From Triangularia verruculosa (lineage: Eukaryota; Ascomycota; Sordariomycetes; Sordariales; Podosporaceae), in the NCBI GenBank assembly GCA_033296885.1, contig MU863918.1:62001-126000 (forward strand): DNA of 64,000 bases, read 5' to 3'. Within the stretch, counting starts at the first letter, position 1; each line of letters starts with the position of its first letter. Below are positions 33,701-46,649 of this stretch, piece after piece. The notes under the pieces are model-generated. The model searched no databases. It was not told the DNA's origin and saw only the letters and a program-made list of their open reading frames with translations. Both the position numbers and the translations under genes were made by a program.

Positions 33701-36700
33701 GGCGATTTCAAAGCATCATCGATCAACGTAATCGTTTGCGGCGCAAGGGGTTTTCTGCGGATTTGTTGTCATCAGCACACCGGACCTCGGGAACGCCACG
33801 TGCTTTTTATTAACCATCAAAACGATCCAGTGTGCATGGTATGACAAAACCCATGAGGGGCGTTTGAGAGGTTACGTCTTTGTGGCCATCTCTGACCCCG
33901 TGGCCAGCATAAAAGAGAGATTTCGCGAGCAGAATGAGGGAGGAAAGGAAAACAACAGAGTCCTGCACGTCGATCAGGGTGGTTGTGTAACCCAGCATCA
34001 GCTTTTCCCGAGACATACCACATGGCTGGTTGCGACCTTTTCGTCGAAATCAAAATTTCGGACCGCTCCTGTGTCTTCCCATGTTTACAGCTATGTAGCA
34101 GACGAGCCAACCGTGGACACCCGTGAACGGGTGAGTTGAATTAAGGTTTCGCACTTGAGAAGTTGTGGCGAAACTAAATTAGCGTCCTAAGCTTGGAATT
34201 CAGAGCAGTGAAAATCCGGGGCAGCTGGGGTGCCTGGTGTGATGCCGTCGCGAACATAAATAGCTTGCGCACTAATCAGGGACATGACCGGGCTTGCCGG
34301 CAATTCCGTACAAGGCATCTGAAAAATGAAGATATCACCCAGTCCATGAGCGATGATATAGATACAACCAAGGCAAAATCGTCGCTCCTCATGTCCACTT
34401 GCTGACTGGTGAGACATATGTGCCAAATTGTTCAACAATCATCATCATGCTGCTTGCGAACCAGCCATGCCAGCGTAGCAAATCTTCCTTGACTTTCTCG
34501 GCTGACGAGCTTGGCCAGCATGGCCATTCTCCACCAGCCCCATACACCGCCGTCGCCAGTTTGAGGGAAACGGTAAAGGTGAGTGCGATCGCTGCGGTGT
34601 GCTTGTGGCGCCCAGAAGTGCCGGGCGATCTGAATGGATTGCTCTCGCTCGGCGCAACACACAAAAAGCAAAAGCAGGACTCGACTCGGATATTTGACAA
34701 GTCACATGCAGTTGCCTTCTGATCACGGGCCAAATTTGTGCGAGGAAACATTGATAGCTGATAGGAGCCTCTGAAGGCGGTCTAGAACACAGGTTTTAGT
34801 CACGTAGAGTGTAAAGACGAGCTGAATGCGACAGAATCTGATGCTTTTCCTGTCTTGAATATGCGGCCGCTGATTCGGTAGAGGCGCTAGAACCGAGAAA
34901 GCGGGCGACAGAGGCACCAAAAAGAAACAAAACAGAAGCAACGGACAGAAGAAACCAAAGATGGGATAGGAATGCTCTCATGATGGCCAGCCCCAAGGAA
35001 AGCCGAAAGCCCCCTTTCAGGAGGGTTTGGCTAAAAGTAGTTAGTGAGCTGATCTGTCATGGGACAACGACGGCCGAATTTGACAGATCTCAAGCGACCC
35101 GATGGTTTGGATCACACTAAAACCGCGTGCGATGTCTTGGAGGGGCACGGTGTCAATGCTTTGATGCCGAGGATCACCGGCCACATCAAATCGCCCTCAC
35201 CTCAGCGGCAAAAACACAAAGACCTGAATCGTCGCGACGGGCTTCTTTCACGCGGTGCTGATGGGGTGGCAACCAGCTGTCTTCTCGGGTCCCAGCTGTG
35301 GCGGCAGGGGAAAACCACAAAGCCATTTCGAGTGACCATGAAGGATGATGGTTGGCTGAAAAGACACCCGACTCCTCCCGTCTCAATCTTCAATCTTGCC
35401 GTTGATGGGTCTATTGAACGTTTAATATGGCGAGCATCCTGGTCTTACCATGTCGTTAGTAATCTGTGGATGAAGGAGATGTCGAAAGTTACGTAGAACC
35501 TATTACCAGTGTTTTCGGTATGCAGCAACGCTTTGGTTAGTGATTCAAACTCGGGGATCAAAACTATCGTCGCCGACTGCCACGTGCTGGCTAGCTTTCT
35601 GGAATCCGACTCACGTGAAAATCTTTGAATGTGCGGACATCTTTCTGTTGTTCTGTACAACCTTTCACTCGGGAACCGAGAAACCCGGATGCAGTGTTCC
35701 GAGTTACGGGATATGGAAGTGCCCGTAAAGTTTAAGGATAAGTACAACCACGAGGGCCATCAGAGCCTGCGGTACATGGTGTTATGATTGCCTACGCCGA
35801 TTTTTGTCAGGTGGCTGTTTATCGTTCGATCTCCGGCCATGGTCTCGAAACTGCGTATCTGCCCACCAAAAAAAACCCTTCGCCCATTTGTTTTCATCTT
35901 ACTGAGCTGGATGTTTACGTAGTAGTAAGCGGGAAGGCAACCGATATGACACCACCCTTGAAAGAGCGGTGGGAAAAGTGCTTCTGAATACGAAGATAAT
36001 AAAAAAATACAATCGTCAGGGTTGCCACATATGCATAGATGGGATATTACCAAAAGGGCGGGTGCTCGACCAGCACCCGCGAGTGGCCGCTCATAGCGGC
36101 CCGGACCATGTGTGAAAAGAATGTCCTCGGCCGAGAGACGGCTTTCTTCCCACCTTGCAGCGAGCCAGTTAGTTGGATAGAGTTGTTCCTGGCTAACAGA
36201 AGAGCGCTTGACCAAGCCTGGACCCGTAACATCGCTAGGATCTCATCTTTCTGGCAGGCAAGAGTGAAGCCCACCAGCAGAAAGGAAGAATGGCTGGCTC
36301 GCGAATCTGGCACCATGACAGCCGCCGCCACAAAAGCTGTTCCGTTTGCGGAATCTTCTTGCAGAACCACACTTGCGACGTCAGGGGCGGCTGGTCGTTC
36401 CCGGCGACAGTAACACGTATGGTTGTTTCTTTTTGTGGTTGCGAGCCGATGACACTCTCCAGGATCATCGCACGCGCATGCTTGCATCACCGCTTTCTGG
36501 GCCTGCGCTGGGTTGGTGGTCTTTTCACGCAGTGCAGCCACCCATCACGCCGGAGATGTTTAAGCAGAGCAGGTGAGCAGGGGGGACGGGAAATGGGGCC
36601 TAGGTCCTTTGTGGGGATTCGTCGTCCCGAGAATCCAGCATTCACACGGTTCCATAGAGCTAGGGTGGTGAGATTATTGCCCGAAATGGGAAGCATTTGC

Positions 36701-37930
36701 GCTAAATTTCTCGCGGCAGGCACGCGGTTATTCGCGACTCCAGAACCCGGCTGCCGGGATGGGCTGTGTCGAGAGCATTGCGCCATGGTACTTAGCAATC
36801 TATTGCTCCGTTCCCCCTGTGGCTGCAGGGCCCAAGTCAATGCTGATAGGATCGCAGCCCAAAAGAAAAGGCGGCGGCAATTGCAAGGCAAAGACCGATA
36901 TTATTGCTCTCGATTTGTATGTTGTGCGGTACTGGGTGTTGCGGTGAGGTGAATTCAAGAACTTTCAGGGCCTTTTACCGCGGCATCCGTGGGACCACCT
37001 GACTGTGCGCTGGGCCTCCCAGCATCATGGATGGAGACCTGCCCGCACCTCTGTACCCACGCGGCCTAATCATCTCGCGGGCAATTGGACGGCAGGGGAG
37101 CATGAGTCTCCGGTTGTCGGTGGTCGGGAACGGGGGAGGACATGGTGATCATTTTTAGGCATCATGATCGAGCCCGACAGAGGGGAAGGAAGAAGAAGAA
37201 CAACAGCAAAAGTACTCTTCCCGCCTCCACTATGTATCTGCGGGCGCTTTCTCGGGGCACAGATGCAGCTCGGCTAACCCCATACGGCAAACCGACCAGC
37301 CTTTCTGATCGGAGGTGTTCTGGTGAGGTGCAGCTCAATATCTGGAATTGTGTTGTAGGTATCTGACGGCGGTTGGTGGGATGTTGCATAGTAATTGGTA
37401 TTCCATGCTTAATGAAGCTAGCCATCGTTTTAAGGTGGTGACCGTGTGGTTCCCGTCAGAACGGTACAGCCGGCGCTCGCAGGAGACGGCTTCAAACCAG
37501 CGAGGCGGGAACTTAACACCAGAGCCCCAAGTTGGGGGCCGTTCACCCATCAGAATCCGTCTCTGACGCTTCCATGCAGCTTGAGCGAATCCATCATGCA
37601 CCAAGGCCAGGAACGCAACTGCCTCCTCACATCAAACAACTTGAAACTTGTTCAAGTGCCAACGGCGGGCAAGAGGGTGTGGGAAGGTCCAACCGATGAG
37701 AAACCGTGCGATTACAGACGCAGCTGCATGCCTGCACGTGATGGTGGTGACAATATCACTTTCCTCGCCTGCAGCACGGCCTTGGACATTGACACATGGC
37801 TTTCTTGTTTTCGACGTGGTCTGCCCACGATGTTCTTGCTTCTCGGTTTGAACTCCTCTTTCCCCCTCCCGAAGCCCATACTATCACACCATAGCTACAG
37901 CATTACCTGTATCATCCTCGACCGAGCCTG

Positions 37931-37974
37931 CACCCACACCCACACCCGCACCCGCACCCGCACCCGTGCCCGTG
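37931..37974. repeat. CACCCR hexanucleotide microsatellite
   Basis: Six to seven copies of CACCCA/CACCCG followed by degenerate units. Interstitial, not telomeric: the fungal telomere unit is TTAGGG. Confidence 0.9.
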
Positions 37975-40900
37975 ACAGGACAGCTCGACACAACACAACA
38001 CTCGACATCCAAGTATAGTACATACATAACGCGTATTCGTGTGGTCGGATTGTGTTGCCGTGTGTCTGCACGCGCACCCTGCGCTGGGACACACCAACAA
38101 TGCAGCACCCTCTTTTCGGACAAAAGCCCTCTGATCTGATTTGATATGATGAGGAGGGGTCGAGGCTCGACGGAGTGTCGATTGGAGTTTGAAAGGCGGT
38201 CGGCTATCACCCAGTTCGTCCGTGGCTCCGCATTTCGCTTTGGGCCCTCCCAACTTCTCCACAGCTCCAGTCAGTGGCTGGTGCGCCCCCCTGCGCGGAC
38301 CCGCCATGTCCACACCATACCGGGTTCAAGGGTTGAGTGTGTCCATGCCGTCGCCAAAAGGGATGTGGGCGGAATCATCACGGCAGCCTTGGCCTGGGTT
38401 GCAGCAGGGCACCACGTTCAGGCGGGGAAGCCCAAGGTCAGCAACTCATGATTCGACAGCGTGCCATGAAAGGACCACGCAAGGGTTCAAGGGTCTCTCG
38501 CTCTCGCTTGCCTGAACGCTTTTGGGAATCTCTGATGGCTGGCTGGCTCCGTATCTGGCCCCCTCACCAATACCTCCTCTGTTGTAAGATTTTGCAGATG
38601 ATCCTGCGGTGAGGGGGAGCACAGTCACGGACACCCACTCTCCAGCTCGACTGGCAAATACATACTGTGTGCGTACGGCCACACAGGTCGTTACCAGCGG
38701 TCTGTTACGTGATGCTTCCCTAAAAAAGCAATCATTCCGTAAAATGCACGTCGAAACCAGGTGTGGTGCGATCTACGATGGCACGTGTTGGCGTTGGTAG
38801 CGCAAGATCTTAGTCTTGAAGAACTCGCCCTTTGTCGCCAACCGGAGCCTGCCATCAGCACCGCAATCAGCTAGCTGTGCCTGTGCTACAGTGTACACTA
38901 TTTGTATGTATGTACTTTGTAACGCCGTCTGAAATTGGTGGTAAAGGCTTACGAGGTACACAGTAAATAGGAGCTACCTACCCGCTACGATGGTGTTATC
39001 AAATCCTCCTGTTCGTCCGGAAAAAATTCCGAAGCACTTTCACATCACTAGAATAGATGGTTGACGTGTTTCGTACAAACATGGATGGTCCCTTCAACTT
39101 TCAGAGCACACTGACTCCGGGCTTCAAGCCAGTATCCACATCCTGAATAGCAACACAAACCGTATCCACGGCCCACTGCTGCTATCATCACCGCCATCGT
39201 CACAGTCATCGTCGTCGCCCTTGGCTAAGGAGGCCACTCGCCATCATCAAGCTGTCATTTGCTGGACCCGAAAAAGAACACCCTGAAGAGCAAGAGCCCA
39301 TCAGATGCCCGGATGCGCTAGGACCGAATCCCATTGCTTTGCCCCGCCAGGTGCGGTAAAGCCCATTTGTCAAGCATTGACAGCCGAGAGACGATTGGGG
39401 GCTGGCAATATGCTGGGTGCATGAGACAGCTGAAGATAGCGTCGTGGTAGCGGCCACGAATAGGCCGGCGTTGTGTTGCTTCTTGCCATCCCAACCGTCT
39501 CGAAGCTGCAGGACACGATATCACGCTCTCCCTGCTGGCCACCTCACTCTCACCAAGACCCGGCTCTCAGGAAAGAGCTAGCCGCCTTTGTCTGACCCGT
39601 GCAGGTAAGAGCATGGCAAGCAAGCAAACGCACCACCCAAGCGGGCGGTGAAGTCCCAACACCATCAGCCAGCATCTCCGGCGGCGGGATGGCAAGTTTT
39701 ATTTGTTGGTACATCACACTTGCTGGCGGTGGTCGGTCCGTAACGCTGGGATATGGCACTACTGTACTGTGTCCGCATCCTTCAACAGGACGACACTAAG
39801 CCCTGTCCCGGCGCCAAAGGAACGATCGACCACTTGACTGACAAGTGCCCGTTCAACTGATTGACACCTGCTACTTCGTCCACCATCTTTCTTCCTTTTC
39901 TGTTTCTTTCTACAGTACTCAAAAAACATTGGCAACACACGGTGGTATGTGGAGATTCCGGGTAACATTATGGCCCAAAGTCCGCGTTGATAAAAAGGCA
40001 AAAAAACGATCCACTGGGTCATCCGAGCCAAGAAGGACTCGGCCCCCCCTAGCAAGATGCGGAGGTGGCTTCAGAGGCGTGTTCTCGACCCCAGCCAAGA
40101 GATAGCCCGGCGCGGGGGGGCAAAAGAAGATACGAAAAGAGAGAGGAAGACGGGAGGCGGGAAGTATATCGAGAGGAGTCTCCCATCATCAGTGAAGGTA
40201 GTAGAGCATAGAACGGCCCACAGGACGTTGCTCTTGGTTTCCTTTGCAAACAAAGTCCGAAACTATGGCTTTGTTTTCCTGCGGACGATGGCTACGGAAC
40301 AGGGCCTGGAACTGATCCGCAACTGATAACACGACATGTCTCCATCAAGGGGACCACAAGGAACCACGGGGGGCGCTTTTTTTGCTGGACTCCTCCCATC
40401 TTATCCACCCCCTACCCTCTCGTTTGTTTGGCCATCGCGTACCCCCCGCCCCGCTTCCCTTTTACCCCCCTCTCGACAATCCCGGAGGATCGGCAATATT
40501 ACTCGGCCGAGAAGTTGCTTGCTCGTTTTGCTGTCGAATCCCTAACTTTCTCTGAACCTTGTTGAGCATCGTCAGCAACCTGAAGGGGGCCAGCGAGCCC
40601 CCTGTCCAGCGTGTGAGGTTTCTCTCGGTATGTAGATGCAATGCCATCTTTGACAAGATCCTTGTCCCTTTGTTTATGGCGGTGTGGCGGCAGGTATACC
40701 CAAAAGTGCACTGTGTACATGACGCTAAGAGAGTAGTGGAAAGCCGGGGGTGGGAGGGGGACCATGGAGACATGGGGTGTGTTGGGCATGAGCGGATCTG
40801 GGTCTGTTCCGCCCTAATCCAGTCGGCAGGTCTCTACGGTCCCGGAGGCGACCCCGCAGCATCTCGTTGGTTGCGGGTGGATGTTCATGGTGGTTGAGGG

Positions 40901-42176
40901 CTGGGGGGGCTTTGTCAGTCATGGCCCTTTTGTGAGGAAGATCAGCTTTTGGGTAAGACATCGAGATGTGTTGAGGATCATGCGTATCTACAAGGGCTTT
41001 CCTTCCTCTCAGGGGGTAAACATGGCTGTGTCTCCCTCGGTCTTGATGGATAAGGGGGCTTATGTTCTCATTTCATGGCTGAGTGTTGAGGAGCAGCCAC
41101 GGGTATCGGTGGAGAAGAACTCGAGATAGCAACCTTTGTTAAGGACAATACCGTGACGATGTCGGCGAAGTGACGTGTGTCTGCGAGATCATGCTGCTCT
41201 GCACACATTCTCCAGGTGGAATGGGTGCTGTTATCTTCAAAGTTAGACGACTTTTGCTGTCATCGGATATGGCCGTCTGACATACGAGGAACAAGACACC
41301 GTGATTGCGTTGTGATCATGATCAAGCATGACGAGGTCGGCCGCATCCGGATATCAACGAAAAACGCAGGCGACCCATCCAAAGAGCGCCTCAGCTGTGA
41401 GGAAATGTGGTTGAAATGGGTCGAATGAAAAGTCTTGGAGTCTCATGATCGTGTAGGGTGTTGCGGCAGGCAGAGAACCGTGGTGTCGGTCCCTTCTTTT
41501 TGGTTCAAGAGCTTAAGCCTACCATACATGAGGATTATCTTCTCTGAGAAGATTGCAGAGGTGGCTTGCTCAGCCCCGTGCAGGCTGAGCTCTCATGAGA
41601 GCGAGATGGTCCATGGAGGGACGGGTAATCATCGCCGTATTGGTGATCTAAGAGGAAGTTTATAGTCCTTCACTGGCCCTGGGTTGAAAGCTGCTGTGGG
41701 TGTGGCTTCCTAGAGCCTAGAAAATCCAAATCACGGGATCCAGATGAGGGCAAATACTGGGTTTAGGCTTTTAAATTGTAAAAGGCTTGAAAAATCTTCT
41801 GAGCTTCCAAGCGGAAACTTGCTTATCAGAAAGCCGGAGAAGATGAAAGCTTGCCGCTGAAATTTCCCTGTGACTCTTTAGGGCTTTCGTGGCAACCCAT
41901 CGGTTGAATGACGCGGTAAATAGACATCTGCTTCTTCCCTCTTTAATGACCATTATCGACAGAATGCTGCTATTTAAGATTTAACAAACCGGGCCATCAC
42001 CAAGACATGTCTCGCGCGGAGCTATGCATGGCGATAGTAGTAGCGCAAAGCAGAATTACTCGCTGCGTTCCCTTCCTATTGGCCCAACACATCTCTAACT
42101 AACATCGACCTCGGACAGACATATTACCTATCGAAAACATCCAGCGGATTTAGACAGGCAAATGCATGTCTGGGCC

Positions 42177-42218
42177 AACACCAACACCAACACCATCACC
42201 ATCACCATCGCCATCACG
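42177..42218. repeat. ACCAAC/CACCAT microsatellite
   Basis: A run of trinucleotide-based units, AACACC then ATCACC, in non-coding DNA. Confidence 0.85.
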
Positions 42219-43858
42219 ATTTCTCGACTGAATCAGGCTGACACATATAGGTGACGAGTCTGGGAGCTATAGGAGAGTTATACGTTTCCCGATAACATGG
42301 CATCAAGGCATATGAGACTTAGGCTGGGTTTTGATTAGGCGGAGCGTTGACGATTTGTCTATATATCTTCATTTGATCGAAGCCTTTGGAAAGGCGCCAT
42401 CAGATCTACGGCTGATGGATATTCTCATATCATACAATCACCTATGCCAGATGGGATTGATGCAACATCCTTCAATAGGACCAATATTATCATACTCAGC
42501 CTGCTACCTACCATGTATGGTGTTCGATGCTTCGCCTCAGAGTTATAATGCCTCAAACTCCATGGCTCATTCCAAGATATATACAATCAGCCACTACAAC
42601 TTCCATCCCTGTCTTACAGACTGTCTCCCTCAGTTGTCTATCTATTTGTTCGTCAATAGGCAAAGATGGCCCTTCAACGGAACTTACATCTATAACAGTT
42701 GCCTCGCAACCATCTTATATGAGCTTTCCAGTGTCGCACGGCTCTCTAGGCTCTTGTATCCACGTCGTCTCCCCGGTATCGCCTGCAGGCTGTGCCAACA
42801 ATATCGCAATTTGCAAACCAGAGGCAAAAACTTTAGAATAGATATACCATGGCCCTCGTCTCAAGCCGTAAACTCTCTCCCTCATCCAGGGGCACCATCA
42901 GCATACTCTTTCCACGCCTCCTGAAGTCGAAACAAGCTCATAGACTTTCCGCCATTGATACTATCTCTAAGAACAAGCCAAACACCCTGCCTGCACTAGC
43001 GATCAAATTATCACAGCCCCAGACAGGACAAGGTGATGGGCCACCTCAGGTCGCACATAGTACTTATCTTGACGTCTACAGGTACCAAAAAGAAAGTCTA
43101 CATTTGAGCCTTCCTCTTCAAAAATACTTTTCCACACAGTAGCTCTTCCTGTTATAGGCTGCCTCTATATAACCTTCCACGTTTACCCGAGGTGTTCGTC
43201 ACCACAGCGCGACCGAAATCACCGAAACCCCGACTCGGCAGCCCAAAGAAGCCTCCCTTGGAATCCAGATCGTATGGCATGAAAAGAAATGGTCGAAACT
43301 GTCCAAGACCAAGTCCTCTAAGCAATGTATGTATTAGCATGGAAGCCAAGGAGTACTGCCTTTGTATTATTGTCTTGGTCGCTGTCTATTGCTCGAGGGC
43401 GAGGAAGCCCGAGAGTCAGGATCTCGGTAGTCTCTTAGTTGAAAACTCATGGCAACATCCACGAAAGCACCAAAGGCGAAAGAGAACAGATATCAAGTAC
43501 CACTCCTGATTTTGCGGTAGCTAACTCTTATAATCTGCTCTAATTACAAAAGCGATATCCTCACCAGCAGGCATCTCCGCGACGCGAGGCTGCTGAGGAT
43601 GAAGGGGGCGAAGCTAGTCATCTGTCTGCCCTTCCCTTCGCAATGAATAACTACGACGTAACTACTTTGAGGTAAGAAAGCAGCAGTAAAGTAACGCTGA
43701 TGTGGGGTGATGAAGAACAGGAACCCCTTATAATGACCAACAAGAACAAACCAGGCCTTTTGAATGCTTTTGTTTTGGCTCCTGCTACACATGCAGCAAG
43801 CGCTCGCTTCTTCCTGGGTGGTCAAGCAGCCCATCGTGTGTTAGTAGAAAACAGATCA

Positions 43859-44098
43859 AGACTCGGTCAGCAAGGACCAAATAATGCTGATCGCTGTGGC
43901 AACGATGATGGCTGAGAAAGTCTGCAAAGATGCAAACTGTGATAGAGTGAGCTTGCCAAATATGGCCTGCCACCACGACACAACCCCAAGAAGTGACAAG
44001 AGCGAGCCACACCTAACCCAGACATGAAAATGAAGAAGAGCTACAACCCATGACGTAAACATGAACCGCCGGGCGCCCATAAAAAACCCATGAACCAT
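43859..44098 (-). other. Small hydrophobic open frame downstream of dbp2
   Basis: An ATG-initiated minus-strand frame of 80 codons starts at 44098, 165 bases past the dbp2 stop. It encodes two strongly hydrophobic stretches (roughly residues 14-50 and 57-78), many Trp residues and no recognisable motif. It may be part of the dbp2 3' UTR. No evidence of expression can be read from the sequence. Confidence 0.2.
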
Positions 44099-44262
44099 GA
44101 CCGACCTCTAACCATCTACGTGAAAACGCCATGTTGTCCGAAAAATGGGATGCCACCAGTTGAAAGCCAGCCACTGTCGAGTGCTGGCAGGTATAAAGTC
44201 AAGACGGCACAGGAGGATTCGAGCCAAGTCGAAAACTCCGTACTGGGTTTAGCAGAATTTGC

Positions 44263-46649
44263 TTACCAGCGGCCTTTGCCACCCAGAGGCATGGCATTGG
44301 AGCCATTAGCGCCGTGCGAACGACCTGTAAGGACGTGTCAGCAACACAGACATGATCAAGATGGAATGTTTTGATATAACCCACTTACCTCCGCGCCAGC
44401 CACCACCGCCTCCACGGCCACGGTAACCGCCATAACGGCCACCGCCACCACCGCCGCTGTAGCGCGACATCTCCTCAAGACGAGGGTCAATAACCTGCTT
44501 GGCCTCTCTGAGAACGCCAACGAGGTCACGCGCCTGCTTCGCATCTATGAGTGTGTTAGCAGATGACTAAGATGGAGGGTGAGGTCTGAGGATGAACGTA
44601 CTGTCAGTGGTGAAGTAGGTAATGGCTGTGCCCTTCGCACCGGCACGGCCAGTTCTACCAATACGATGGATGTAATCCTCCGAGTTATTGGGATAGTCAT
44701 AGTTGATCACGTGAGTGATGTTGCGCACATCTTACGAGTATATGGTTAGCCAAACAACAAGCAAAACAGCTGGGCATAGCAACGTTCCAGCATGAACGGG
44801 TGACGGATAACATGTTTTTGAGGTATGTTTTCGTGATCCTTGAATAGTACTTCTCCTTGGCAGATGGGCTGTCCGATGCGAAAAGAGATCTTTGCCGGGA
44901 GTTCTCAGAGCTGCTGGCCTCCAGGGGAGGCCATAGATGCGTATCTTAGAGACGAGCATAAGCAGGTTCAAGAGAGGGGATCTCCACACTTGTACCACAG
45001 GAATAAGAGAAGAGGTACAAGAGAAGAATCAATGACGCAGAAGGTTTCGAGGCCTTGCTACGTTACGAACCCAAGACTCCGCTCAAAACGACCATGTAGA
45101 TACATGGTCTGGCAAATTCGCACAAAGAAAGCCCCTAGACAGAAGAGTAAAGCACGGCACACAGTAATGCCGGAAGGTTGCCAATAGGATGGGGAGAGGG
45201 AGAGGGGGGGAATATACATACCGATACCACGAGAGGCGACATCTGTGGCAACCATGATGGGGCTTTTGCCCGTCTTGAACTGGTCCAAAACCCAGTCACG
45301 CTCGTTCTGCTGCTTATCACCGTGGATGGAGAGGGCGGGCCAGCCATCCTGGCGAAGGAAACGGGTAATCTCGTCGGCAACACGCTTGGTGCCGGTGAAG
45401 ATGAGGCACTTGTTTTCGGCCGTCTTGTCCTCCATGATCTTCTCAAGCTCCTTGATCATCTTGTCGCGCTTCTCGCTCTCGGAGACAACTTCGACAATCT
45501 GGGTGATGCGGTGGTTGGCGGACAAATCCATAGAGCCAATGGTAACCTGGATGAAGTCGGTCAAAAAGTCGGAGGCAAGGTTGCGGACATCCTTGGGCCA
45601 AGTGGCGGACCACATGAGAGTTTGACGGTCGGGACGAATTTGACCAATAATCTTGCGAATCTGGGGCTCGAAACCCATGTCAAGCATGCGATCGGCCTCG
45701 TCGAGGACGAGATAAGTGACGCGGCGAAGGTTGGTCTTGCCAGACTCCAACATGTCGATGAGACGGCCAGGGGTGGCAATGCAGACCTCGACACCGCGCT
45801 GAAGATCGCGAATTTGAGGACCCTTGGGCACGCCACCATAGACACACGTGTTTCTAATCCGAGACGACTTGCCAAACTTGCTGATTTCCTGCTGAATCTG
45901 AACAGCAAGCTCACGAGTGGGAGCCAGGATCAAGACGATGGGACCATCGCCGGGGGCCAAGAGTGGCTGGGCATTGATGTGAACGATGGCGGGGAGACAG
46001 TAAGTAAGTGTCTTGCCGGAACCGGTCTCAGCGATACCAACGACGTCGCGACCAGAGAGAGCCATGGGCCAACCCTGGGCCTGAATAGCGGTGGGAGCGG
46101 GGAAGCCTTGAGCCTTGACTTCATCCATAACATAGCGGGGAAAGCCAGCCTCATCGAAGTTCTGGACAGGGCGAGGGACGTCTTTGCCAGTGATGGCCAT
46201 GCTGTGCTCGCGTCTGAACGCTTCGACATCGGCGGGAGAGCGGCTGGCGACATCAGTGTGCTCCTTGTAGAAAGACTTCTCAAACTTGGGAAGCGTGGAG
46301 AGGTCCCACTCCTGCTTCTGGAGACCGGAGCCGAGGGCGGCCATGCGGTCACCACCACCGCCTCCGTAACCACCACCGCCGCCGTAACCACCACCACCAC
46401 CACCACCACCGTAACCGCCACCGCCACCGCCATATCCACCACCACCGCCAGAGTAACCGTTGGAGCCACTGTTAAAACAGGTCAGAATCGTGATACAGAT
46501 GAAGAAGTTGATGAAGCGAAAGGATGCACAGCGAAGAGAGGAAGAACCACATACCCGTTGTAGCCGTTGGAGCCGCCATTGCGATCGTAGCCATTAGAGT
46601 AGCCACCACCGCCGCCGCCGCGGGAACCGTAACCACCGCTGTAAGACAT
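44263..46649 (-). CDS. dbp2: DEAD-box ATP-dependent RNA helicase Dbp2 (DDX5/p68 family)
   Basis: Five exons: 46649-46555, 46468-45222, 44730-44602, 44544-44389 and 44324-44263, 562 aa. Dbp2 remodels RNA-protein complexes in transcription, mRNA export, nonsense-mediated decay and rRNA processing. The first 85 residues are nearly all GGY/GGG repeats. The helicase core shows the Q motif (GFPAPTAIQAQGWPMALSGRD), AETGSGKT, PTRELA, TPGRLID, DEAD, SAT, IFTGTK, ATDVASRGID and HRIGRTGRAG. The tail is RGG-like (YGGYRGRGGGGW) and ends KGRW. Introns are 86, 491, 57 and 64 nt. The 491 nt intron (44731-45221) splits motif V from motif VI in phase 1; reading through it adds an unrelated tail and a stop. An oversized intron late in the ORF is known for yeast DBP2 genes, where it takes part in autoregulation. 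Confidence 0.96.
44731..45221 (-). promoter_or_regulatory. dbp2: Large conserved-position intron of dbp2, possible autoregulatory intron
   Basis: Donor GTATGT at 45221, branch GCTAAC and acceptor GTAAG just above 44730. It is 6-9 times longer than the other dbp2 introns. It contains a perfect 9 bp inverted repeat with a 2 base loop (GACCATGTA..TACATGGTC) near 45085-45104. Retention yields a protein truncated after motif V. The regulatory role is inferred from yeast DBP2. Confidence 0.6.

Larger units (their letters stand above)
30794..44262. other. Gene-poor region, 13.5 kb
   Basis: No protein gene can be supported on either strand. Open frames exist (for example 31558-32055 minus, 36290-36952 plus, 42331-42924 plus), but they have no domain, often no ATG, and no consistent splice partners. 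The part nearest 30.8-34 kb probably carries the con7 leader and promoter. Features seen are a CACCCR hexamer repeat near 37931-37974, a CAC/CAT microsatellite at 42177-42218, and a locally AT-richer stretch from about 41.7 to 43.6 kb. Confidence 0.5.

Noticed and set aside
36290..36952. ATG-initiated 220-codon frame in the con7 desert
   Set aside because: Cys/Arg-rich with no recognisable motif, a competing minus-strand frame over the same bases, and no splice context.
37931..37974. CACCCR repeat considered as an interstitial telomere
   Set aside because: Filamentous fungal telomeres are TTAGGG/CCCTAA; this unit differs and is a plain microsatellite.
42331..42924. 197-codon plus-strand frame in an AT-richer patch
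   Set aside because: Begins with TTG, the first ATG is internal, and no domain or catalytic motif is visible.
45178..46563. Plus-strand open frame of 461 codons antisense to dbp2
   Set aside because: It is the mirror of the helicase exon 2; Gly-rich and GC-biased codons suppress stops on the other strand. It has no domain.
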